Shown here: piece by piece, positions 15,372-20,912 of the stretch
Position numbering within the stretch: position 1 is the first letter of the stretch
Layout: each line of letters starts with the position of its first letter
Assembly (NCBI GenBank): GCA_031272415.1
Contig: JAISTU010000110.1
Location: forward strand, 1 to 20,912
Length of the DNA stretch: 20,912 nt
Direction: 5' to 3'
DNA from: Bacteroidales bacterium
Lineage (GTDB): Bacteria; Bacteroidota; Bacteroidia; Bacteroidales; WCHB1-69
Made by a program: the position numbers and the translations under genes
Notes under the pieces: model-generated
Told to the model about the DNA's origin: nothing
Databases searched by the model: none
Seen by the model: the letters and a program-made list of their open reading frames with translations, nothing else

Positions 15372-16463
15372 ATGAATAAAAAAATTAAAGTTATTGTTAT
15401 CAGTATCATTGCATTATTGATAGTTGGGATGGTGGTTTATCCATACATAAAACCTTTTTTTGGGAATGATGATGAGGGAACTCAAAAAGGCGATAAAGGG
15501 AAAAAAGGACAAAATAAAATACTCAATGTCAATGCACAAGTGCTTGATTATGAGTCTGTTGAAGATATTTTTCGCACAAAAGGTGTTTTAATTCCTGACG
15601 AAGAAGTGCAACTTTCGTTTGAAACATCGGGCAAAATTACGGCGATATATTTTAAGGAGGGATCTACGGTCAAAAAAGGCGATTTACTTGCCAAAATCAA
15701 CGACTTACCCTTGCAGGCAGAATTGGAAAAATTGGAAACTCAACTCCCATTAGCAAACGATAAAGTGCATCGGCATAAGTCATTATTGGAAAAAGAGGCA
15801 ATTTCGCAAGAGGCTTATGATGTGGTAGTTACGGAATTAGACAAATTGAATGCCGATATAAAATTGGTCAAAGCACGCATTGCACAAACCGAATTAAAAG
15901 CCCCTTTTGACGGTATTATCGGCTTGCGAGATGTGAGCGAGGGAGCCTATGCCACGCCTGCCACCATTGTTGCTAAATTGACCAAATTATCGCCTTTGAA
16001 GATTGAATTTTCCGTCAATGAAAGCCAAGCACCATATATTAAACAGGGTATGCCGCTGTATTTTTATTTGGACAATGATTCTGTTCGCTATCGGGCGTCT
16101 GTGTATGCGGTAGAGTCTCGTTTGGACATGCAAACGCTTTCTTTGCAAGTGAGGGCTTTGTATCCGAACAGCAATGGATTGCTCAAACCCGGTCATTCGG
16201 CAACAGTGGAACTTGTTCTAAATCAAATCAATAACGCACTCGTTGTTCCAAGTCAGGCTGTTGTTGCCGAAATGGGGAGAGATATTGCCTTCCTTTACAA
16301 AGACGGAAAAGCGATGCAAGTGGTGCTCCAAAAAGGCTTGCGAACTGAGTCTTCTGTGCAGATAATCAGCGGATTAAAAACAGGAGACACATTGATTACA
16401 ACAGGTGTTATGCAATTGAGAGACGAAATGGATGTAACAATTGATAATATTAGTAAAAATTAG
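15372..16463 (+). CDS. Efflux RND-type periplasmic adaptor (HlyD/MFP family)
   Basis: 363 residues. The N-terminus is one membrane anchor (about residues 5-24), followed by a charged linker. The adaptor core shows the lipoyl half-motif GKITAIYFKEGSTVKKGDLL (near residues 89-108), a long coiled-coil hairpin (about 112-175), the second lipoyl half with AQTELKAPFDGIIG, then a beta-barrel and membrane-proximal domain (PGHSATVEL, VVPSQAVV). Such proteins bridge an inner-membrane pump and an outer-membrane channel. Unusually no pump or TolC-like gene is next to it: the next gene, 18 nt downstream, is MurL-like. The pump partner must be encoded elsewhere. Confidence 0.88.
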   Translation: MNKKIKVIVISIIALLIVGMVVYPYIKPFFGNDDEGTQKGDKGKKGQNKILNVNAQVLDYESVEDIFRTKGVLIPDEEVQLSFETSGKITAIYFKEGSTVKKGDLLAKINDLPLQAELEKLETQLPLANDKVHRHKSLLEKEAISQEAYDVVVTELDKLNADIKLVKARIAQTELKAPFDGIIGLRDVSEGAYATPATIVAKLTKLSPLKIEFSVNESQAPYIKQGMPLYFYLDNDSVRYRASVYAVESRLDMQTLSLQVRALYPNSNGLLKPGHSATVELVLNQINNALVVPSQAVVAEMGRDIAFLYKDGKAMQVVLQKGLRTESSVQIISGLKTGDTLITTGVMQLRDEMDVTIDNISKN

Positions 16464-16481
16464 AAAAAAACACTTTGCTAA

Positions 16482-17750
16482 ATGGAAGATAATTTATTGA
16501 AATACAATCAATTACGTTCAAAATATCATACTTTTTACTATCATGAGCATTCTTATCGAGTGGAGGGCAAAAATTTAGTGCTTTGTTTTCATTTTTCGAT
16601 AGATAAAAGTATTCATTTTCAGCCTGTTACAATATTTAAATGGCATTCATCTTTTGCACTTTTTTTTCAAACTTACCCAATTTCTGTATTAGAAAATTTT
16701 GTATTCAATATCGGTATGATTGAGTTGATAAGTTACTGGAAATCAACATGTTGCAAAAAAATTGAAATACAAGCAGGCACTTTGCCACAAGATGCACTTT
16801 ATTTTTGGAAAAAACTGTATTTCAATGGATTAGGTGAATTTTTTTATTGCAACGGAATTGACACAAATATTGATAATTTTGCCGAAATTTCTATTGAAAA
16901 TTCACAAAACATTGATATACAACATTTTACACACATTCAACCGACAACAATTGTCCCTGTTGGAGGGGGAAAAGATTCTATTGTTACCCTGGAACTCCTT
17001 CGTAATCAAGAAGATATATTGCCATTGATTATCAATCCCCGACAAGCCACTTTAGAGACAGTAAAAATAGCCGGATTTGAAGGTAATTTTATAGAAATTC
17101 AACGAAAGATTGATGATAACTTGTTGGAAATCAATAAAAAAGGATTTCTTAACGGACATACGCCTTTTTCGTCCATGTTGGCTTTTTATTCGGTTTTGGC
17201 AGCCGTTTTGACAGGTAGAAAAAATATTGCACTCTCTAATGAATCAAGTGCAAACGAGGCGACTGTATTGGGCGAAAACATAAATCATCAATATTCCAAA
17301 TCGCTCGAATTTGAGGAGGATTTTAGGAGATATGTTGTCCAATATTTGAGTGAAGATGTGTATTATTATAGTTTTTTGCGTAATTTGTCCGAGTTGGAAA
17401 TTGCCCAAAAGTTTTCTTGTTTTGAGTCTTATTTTCCTTTTTTTAAAAGTTGTAATGTCGGTTCAAAAACGGACGTATGGTGCTGTAAATGTGCAAAATG
17501 TCTATTTACATTTATCATTTTATCACCCTTTATTTCGCCTCAAAAATTGGAGGATATTTTTGGAGAAAATTTGTTAGATAATCCGCAATTATTGCCTATT
17601 TTGAAACAGTTGTGCGGTTTTTCGCCCACAAAACCTTTTGAATGTGTAGGTACTATCGAAGAAGTCAACTCCGCCCTCACTGCCTCCCTTGCTAAATATG
17701 AACAATTGCCTGTATTGTTGCAATATTTTTTAGAAATGAGGGATAAATAA
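16482..17750 (+). CDS. MurL-like UDP-MurNAc-L-Ala-L-Glu epimerase
   Basis: 422 residues. Landmarks that I recognise as the MurL family (known from Xanthomonas) are IGMIELISYWKSTC, VGGGKDS (residues 160-166, resembling an ATP-binding PP-loop), GFLNGHTPFSSMLAF, ALSNESSANEA (from residue 250), NHQYSKSLEFEEDFR, the cysteine cluster WCCKCAKC (333-340) and KPFECVGT. MurL epimerises the terminal L-Glu of UDP-MurNAc-L-Ala-L-Glu to D-Glu with ATP, acting after a MurD2 that adds L-Glu. No murD2 is in the window, so whether it works this way here is inference. The match was made from memory without a database search; another ATP-binding PP-loop enzyme is the main alternative. It probably shares the transcript of the adaptor gene. 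Confidence 0.65.
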   Translation: MEDNLLKYNQLRSKYHTFYYHEHSYRVEGKNLVLCFHFSIDKSIHFQPVTIFKWHSSFALFFQTYPISVLENFVFNIGMIELISYWKSTCCKKIEIQAGTLPQDALYFWKKLYFNGLGEFFYCNGIDTNIDNFAEISIENSQNIDIQHFTHIQPTTIVPVGGGKDSIVTLELLRNQEDILPLIINPRQATLETVKIAGFEGNFIEIQRKIDDNLLEINKKGFLNGHTPFSSMLAFYSVLAAVLTGRKNIALSNESSANEATVLGENINHQYSKSLEFEEDFRRYVVQYLSEDVYYYSFLRNLSELEIAQKFSCFESYFPFFKSCNVGSKTDVWCCKCAKCLFTFIILSPFISPQKLEDIFGENLLDNPQLLPILKQLCGFSPTKPFECVGTIEEVNSALTASLAKYEQLPVLLQYFLEMRDK

Positions 17751-17786
17751 GGGTTAAAGTTGTTTTATTTCCTATTTTGTTTGCCA

Positions 17787-17927
17787 TTTAGCAGCATTTT
17801 TGCTAAAATTAGAATGTTTTTATTCCAAAATACAAAAAAAAAAAAAAAAAAACTACACTCTACACTCTGAAAAAATCTCTCTTGTTTTTTAATTTTTAAT
17901 TTTAATTGACAAAAAAGTGTATCTTTG
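17787..17927 (+). promoter_or_regulatory. Repeat-embedded promoter of the TPR gene
   Basis: A weak stem (TTTAGCA 17787-17793 with TGCTAAA 17801-17807) follows the MurL-like gene. Then come a diverged AGAATGTTTTTATT module, a run of 19 A's (17834-17852), a CTCTACA tandem (17853-17868), TTTTTTAATTTTTAAT, and AATTGACAAAAAAGTG with TATCTTTG (17920-17927). TTG 17906-17908 is 11 nt before the box. Transcription would start near 17934, about 35 nt before the ATG. Confidence 0.65.
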
Positions 17928-17968
17928 TATTTTAGATATTTATTTAAATTTTAACAGATATTTATTCA

Positions 17969-18652
17969 ATGAGCGAATCAGTAAAGCAGAAGCAAGAAAA
18001 AGGAAAAGAAAACATTTCATTTGTAAAGAAGATAGACCATTTCTATCAAAAAAATCAAAAGCCAATATGGATAGCAGGAGTGGCGGTTGCAGTGGTAGTG
18101 TTGGTCGCTTTGATTTATTTTTTGTGGTATATACCGAGTCAGGAAAATGCTGCAAATCAAGCAATTATTAGAGCAGAACGCTATTTTGAGGTAGATTCTC
18201 TGAACTTGGCAGTCAATGGAGACGGCATGCATCAGGGTTTAAAAGATGTTGTGGATGAGTATGGAATGACAAAAACAGGAAATAGGGCAAAATATTTACT
18301 GGGAATTTGTTATTTGCGTATGGGTCAATACGATGATGCCATCAAATATCTTAAAAAATTTAGTTCGAGCGATAAATTGGTGTCCGTACAGGCATTGGGG
18401 TCTATTGGAGATGCATACATGGAAAAAAATGATATGTCGCAAGCCGAAGCCTATTACAAAAAAGCCGTTTCCAAAAATCAAAATGACCTTGTAACGCCGG
18501 TCTATTTGCAACGCTTGGGAATGCTTTACCAAATGCAAGGCAAATGGAGCGATGCTTTGACCATGTACCAAACCATTCAAAAGGAACACCCACAGTCAGC
18601 AGAAGCATCGGACATTGACAAAAGAATTGAGTTTGTCAAAGGAAAACTATAA
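17969..18652 (+). CDS. TPR-repeat protein with one membrane anchor
   Basis: 227 residues. A basic N-terminus is followed by a single membrane helix (about residues 33-53) and a periplasm-facing or cytoplasmic domain with three tetratricopeptide-like repeats: AKYLLGICYLRMGQYDDAIKY, GSIGDAYMEKNDMSQAEAYY and LGMLYQMQGKWSDALTMYQ. The layout resembles the YfgM-type SecYEG partner. TPR domains bind peptides or other proteins; the partner is not evident. It is a single-gene transcription unit: own promoter at 17906-17927 and own terminator at 18664-18717. Its partner genes in other Bacteroidetes are not visible here. Confidence 0.8.
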   Translation: MSESVKQKQEKGKENISFVKKIDHFYQKNQKPIWIAGVAVAVVVLVALIYFLWYIPSQENAANQAIIRAERYFEVDSLNLAVNGDGMHQGLKDVVDEYGMTKTGNRAKYLLGICYLRMGQYDDAIKYLKKFSSSDKLVSVQALGSIGDAYMEKNDMSQAEAYYKKAVSKNQNDLVTPVYLQRLGMLYQMQGKWSDALTMYQTIQKEHPQSAEASDIDKRIEFVKGKL

Positions 18653-18663
18653 AAAACCAAAAA

Positions 18664-18717
18664 CACAAACATCGCTTACTCTGACTATTTGTTAGCGGTG
18701 TTTGTGCTTTTTTTTTT
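18664..18717 (+). terminator. Intrinsic terminator of the TPR gene
   Basis: CACAAACATCGCT (18664-18676) pairs with AGCGGTGTTTGTG (18694-18706), a 13-bp stem with one wobble and a 17-nt loop, followed by C and ten T's (18708-18717). It lies 12 nt after the stop codon. This is a strong factor-independent terminator. Confidence 0.9.
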
Positions 18718-18798
18718 GAGAATTTTGATATGTGTGGTGATAATCAAAAGCGAAAATGGATTTTGTTCTCAATGGTAACTTAATTGAATATTGACAAA

Positions 18799-19263
18799 AT
18801 GAACAGACTCGAAAAATGGCTTATCTTTTGGACACTATTCATTGGCATTGGGGCATTGTGGGGTACATTTATGATGTGGTATGACCCAAGCGGTGAGTTG
18901 TTTGGACTATCTGCGGTGTTGCCCTATCTGCAAGCGTTGCCCTTTGCCGATTTCTTTTTCAAAGATTTCAAATGGTCTGGGTTAGCGTTGTTGCTTGTCA
19001 ACGGCATATCGCAACTGCTGGCGGCTTTGTTGCTTATCAGGCGACATAAGTTTGCTCCTGTTGCCACACTTGCTTGTGGGCTTCTGTTGATATTTTGGAT
19101 TATTGCCCAGTTCGTCATCTTTCCGCTCAACATCTTGTCTATTGTTTATTTCATTTTTGGAGTTACGGAATTTGTTTTGGCGTGGCGATTGATAGTGAGT
19201 CGGCGTAAAAATAAGCAAAATCAGCCTCATCCGCATGATGATATGTTTAATCAATTAAAGTGA
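18799..19263 (+). CDS. Small four-helix membrane protein, function unknown
   Basis: 154 residues with four predicted membrane helices: WLIFWTLFIGIGALWGTF, LALLLVNGISQLLAALLL, ATLACGLLLIFWIIAQFVIF and SIVYFIFGVTEFVLAWRL. The C-terminus is short, basic and then polar (PHPHDD). I do not recognise the family. ATG 18799 (MNRLEKW) is preferred over TTG 18784 because it is the first ATG and gives a normal short cytoplasmic N-terminus. It is separated from the TPR gene by a strong terminator, and no good TAnnTTTG promoter is seen upstream. Base composition is more G+C-rich than in the genes to the left. Confidence 0.7.
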   Translation: MNRLEKWLIFWTLFIGIGALWGTFMMWYDPSGELFGLSAVLPYLQALPFADFFFKDFKWSGLALLLVNGISQLLAALLLIRRHKFAPVATLACGLLLIFWIIAQFVIFPLNILSIVYFIFGVTEFVLAWRLIVSRRKNKQNQPHPHDDMFNQLK

Positions 19264-19342
19264 TATTGTTGTTGAAACTGCTGAAAAACAAAATAAATAA
19301 GATTTATCTGCACAAATCCGTATAACGAATAAACAAAAGAAT

Positions 19343-20365
19343 ATGGAAAAGAAAGGTCAAATAGTAATCTATCAGAGCAGCGAAAACAATATCTCGCTCA
19401 ATGTGAAGTTGGAAGACGAGAATGTGTGGCTTACACAACAGCAAATGGCGGAACTGTTTCAAACTTCGCGCACAAATGTTGTGGAACACATCAAGCACAT
19501 TTTTGAGGAAGGCGAGTTAAGCGAGATTTCAACCTGTCGGAATTTCCGACAAGTTCAAATGGAAGGCAACAGAAATGTTACAAGGGAATTGCCTTTCTAC
19601 AATCTCGACCTGATAATTTCGCTCGGATACCGCATAAAATCGCGTATTGCCACGCAATTCAGGATTTGGGCGACAGAGCGACTGAAAGAGTATATCATCA
19701 AAGGTTTTACGCTTGACGATGAGCGACTTAAGAACGCGGGCGGCGGCAGTTACTGGTACGAATTGCTTGACCGTATTCGCGATATTCGCAGTTCGGAAAA
19801 GGTGCTGTATCGCCAAGTGCTTGATTTATATGCTACTGCCGTTGATTACAATCCGCGAGCCGAAGAAACCATCGAGTTTTTCAAGATTGTGCAAAACAAA
19901 CTGCATTACGCCGCTCACGGACACACGGCTGCCGAAGTGATTTACGAGCGAGCCGACAGCGACAAACCGTTTATGGGATTGACCGCTTTTGCAGGCGAAC
20001 AACCTGTAAAAAAGGAAGTTACCATTGCCAAAAATTATCTGAACGCCGAAGAATTGAAAATTTTGAACAATATTGTTTCCGGTTATTTCGATTTTGCCGA
20101 AGTGCAGGCATTGAAACGCCGACCGATGTATATGCAGGACTATATCAATCAGTTAGACAACATTTTAACTTCCACCGGCGAACGTCCTTTACAATCGGCA
20201 GGCAGCGTTTCGCACGAACAAGCCGTAGAAAAAGCACTCACCGAATACAGGAAGTATCAGGTAAAAACGCTTTCGCCCGTAGAGCAGGCTTATTTGGAAG
20301 CAATAAAAACGGTGCAGAAAAAAGCGATTGGAAAAATATCGCGTGAAATGCCGAAAAATAAGTAA
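19343..20365 (+). CDS. RhuM-family protein
   Basis: 340 residues with the hallmarks of the 'virulence RhuM' family, named from a Salmonella pathogenicity-island gene of unclear function. The N-terminal VWLTQQQMAELFQTSRTNV (near residues 28-46) looks like a DNA-binding helix-turn-helix, followed by FYNLDLIISLGYRIKSRIATQFRIWATE, the RhuM core. The middle part GGGSYWYELLDRIRDIRSSEK and the C-terminal FAEVQALKRRPMYMQDYI are also typical. Members often occur in mobile or accessory regions and are annotated as DNA-binding or phage-related. The region is richer in G+C than the division genes by eye, which fits horizontal gain but does not prove it. The gene lies just upstream of leuD, in a place where leuC would be a more usual neighbour. 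Confidence 0.88.
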   Translation: MEKKGQIVIYQSSENNISLNVKLEDENVWLTQQQMAELFQTSRTNVVEHIKHIFEEGELSEISTCRNFRQVQMEGNRNVTRELPFYNLDLIISLGYRIKSRIATQFRIWATERLKEYIIKGFTLDDERLKNAGGGSYWYELLDRIRDIRSSEKVLYRQVLDLYATAVDYNPRAEETIEFFKIVQNKLHYAAHGHTAAEVIYERADSDKPFMGLTAFAGEQPVKKEVTIAKNYLNAEELKILNNIVSGYFDFAEVQALKRRPMYMQDYINQLDNILTSTGERPLQSAGSVSHEQAVEKALTEYRKYQVKTLSPVEQAYLEAIKTVQKKAIGKISREMPKNK

Positions 20366-20370
20366 CTTTG
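20363..20370 (+). promoter_or_regulatory. Candidate -7 box for leuD, overlapping the rhuM-like stop
   Basis: TAACTTTG matches TAnnTTTG and its TAA is the stop codon of the RhuM-like gene. If used, leuD would have a leader of about 400 nt that contains the hairpins at 20526-20574 and 20656-20738. No convincing -33 element is at the usual spacing. Confidence 0.35.
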
Positions 20371-20525
20371 TAGCAAAATATAAACGAAAACAGCACGCAG
20401 ATGACACAGATTGAACGGATTGACGCGGATTTTTGGGTTGAAAGACTTTTGTACGTAGGAACAAACTGTCCTCGGATAAAAAACGGAAAGACAACCTCTG
20501 TGGCAAATAATCGTGTCCTCAACCA

Positions 20526-20604
20526 CCCTAACTTCATTACTTCATTAAGAAAAAATAAGGTAATGAGGTTAGGGAAAATAAATGATAATAACTTGCTACT
20601 GAGG
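20526..20604 (+). repeat. Hairpin and GCTACTGAGG, relative of repeats A and B
   Basis: CCCTAACTTCATTAC (20526-20540) pairs with GTAATGAGGTTAGGG (20560-20574), 15 bp with one wobble, with a loop containing TTAAGAAAAAATAAGG. About 20 nt later comes GCTACTGAGGTTGTTT (20595-20610). Copies A (194-262) and B (458-521) have the same order: hairpin, TTAAnAAAAA loop, then GCTACTAAGGGTGCTTT. Confidence 0.5.
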
Positions 20605-20655
20605 TTGTTTAGTAGGAGAAATGAGGTAAAAATGAGGTCTGGGACGAGAAACCAA

Positions 20656-20738
20656 ACGGCTGAAAGCCGTATCAGCAATAGCGTAGGGCAACGCCCTACG
20701 AGAAAGGCAACACTACCGTTTGTTCGCCCTGAAAGGGC
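20656..20738 (+). repeat. Three successive small hairpins with 3-nt loops
   Basis: ACGGCT-GAA-AGCCGT (20656-20670), CGTAGGGC-AAC-GCCCTACG (20682-20700) and GCCCT-GAA-AGGGC (20726-20738). All three stems are perfect, two share the loop GAA, and all lie within 85 nt, ending 42 nt before leuD. They may be a structured leader or a dispersed repeat. Confidence 0.65.
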
Positions 20739-20780
20739 AAGAGCAAAAGAGGAAACAAAACAATAAAAAAATATAGAATT

Positions 20781-20912
20781 ATGCAAAAATTCGAAAAACT
20801 GACAAGTACTGTTGTGCCGCTGCCGGTCGAGAATGTCGATACCGACCAGATTATTCCGGCACGATTTCTGAAAGCCACTACCAAAGAGGGTTTTGGCGAC
20901 AACCTGTTTCGC
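20781..20912 (+). CDS. leuD: 3-isopropylmalate dehydratase small subunit (5' part)
   Basis: The first 44 residues are visible before the window ends. The NVDTDQIIPARFLK motif (about residues 18-31), followed by GFGDNLF, is the characteristic N-terminus of LeuD. LeuD pairs with LeuC (large subunit, not seen here) to isomerise 2- to 3-isopropylmalate in leucine synthesis. The start ATG 20781 gives the usual family length before this motif. No promoter is close; the nearest TAnnTTTG is about 410 nt upstream. The related aconitase-type small subunits are unlikely alternatives. Confidence 0.92.
   Translation, partial: MQKFEKLTSTVVPLPVENVDTDQIIPARFLKATTKEGFGDNLFR

Larger units (their letters stand above)
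20366..20780. other. 415-base repeat-rich region before leuD
   Basis: No gene is accepted here. It begins with a tract resembling a dispersed repeat (GCACGCAGATGACACAGATT and ACGCGGATTTTTG, 20394-20437). An inverted repeat (20526-20574) is followed by GCTACTGAGG (20595-20604), and then three small hairpins (20656-20738). A 121-codon open frame runs through it but appears to be made of repeat sequence. Confidence 0.65.

Noticed and set aside
17834..17852. Run of 19 A's as a special element
   Set aside because: It fits the A-rich part of the repeat module; its exact length could be a sequencing artefact.
20401..20766. 121-codon open frame before leuD
   Set aside because: Its sequence consists of repeat and hairpin units, has no recognisable domain, and the strand and frame appear accidental.
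20238..20786. 182-codon minus-strand open frame
   Set aside because: It overlaps the end of the RhuM-like gene and the repeat region, and its translation is low-complexity without family features.

Overview
The window looks like chromosomal DNA of a low-GC member of the Bacteroidota. The evidence is the Bacteroidetes-type -7 promoter box (TAnnTTTG) ahead of several genes, start codons preceded by A-rich DNA rather than Shine-Dalgarno sites, and gene families typical of the phylum: a DUF2027-Smr protein, a divergent arginase-like protein next to ftsZ, a 'PlsC plus C-terminal membrane' acyltransferase and a TPR protein with one N-terminal membrane segment. The species cannot be named from the sequence.

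Layout. 2-163: end of a thioredoxin-family gene. 164-1115: a long non-coding stretch packed with dispersed repeats. 1116-4709: division genes ftsQ, ftsA and ftsZ. 4759-5949: arginase-superfamily protein that has lost metal ligands. 6170-7963: a YitT-family membrane protein and a lipoprotein alpha/beta hydrolase, probably one transcript. 7980-9056 (minus): DUF2027-Smr protein, convergent with the hydrolase. 9057-9370: divergent promoter region built as a large imperfect palindrome. 9371-14450: PcrA/UvrD helicase, dihydroorotase and acyltransferase in tight succession. 14535-14851 (minus): tRNA-Gly, tRNA-Leu, tRNA-Gly with a terminator and promoter. 15372-17750: efflux adaptor (HlyD/MFP) and a MurL-like epimerase. 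17969-18652: TPR membrane protein with a strong terminator. 18799-20365: small four-helix membrane protein and a RhuM-family protein. 20366-20780: repeat-rich leader. 20781 to the end: start of leuD.

Most genes are housekeeping. The divisome trio is FtsZ, its membrane anchor FtsA and FtsQ; PcrA/UvrD acts in DNA repair, PyrC in pyrimidine synthesis and LeuD in leucine synthesis. The MurL-like gene suggests an unusual route to D-glutamate in peptidoglycan. The right end (about 18.8 kb onward) looks richer in G+C than the rest by eye.

The most unusual signal is outside the genes. A modular family of intergenic repeats recurs: an AGAACGTTTTTAT module, a CTCTACA 7-mer tandem, and a promoter module with AATTGA, then GTGTAnnTTTG. 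At least five transcription units appear to start from this promoter module. A second family with ATC triplets every 9-10 nt ends in GTTCAGAC and forms a palindrome in the 9.15-9.26 kb region. A third family carries a hairpin followed by GCTACTRAGG.
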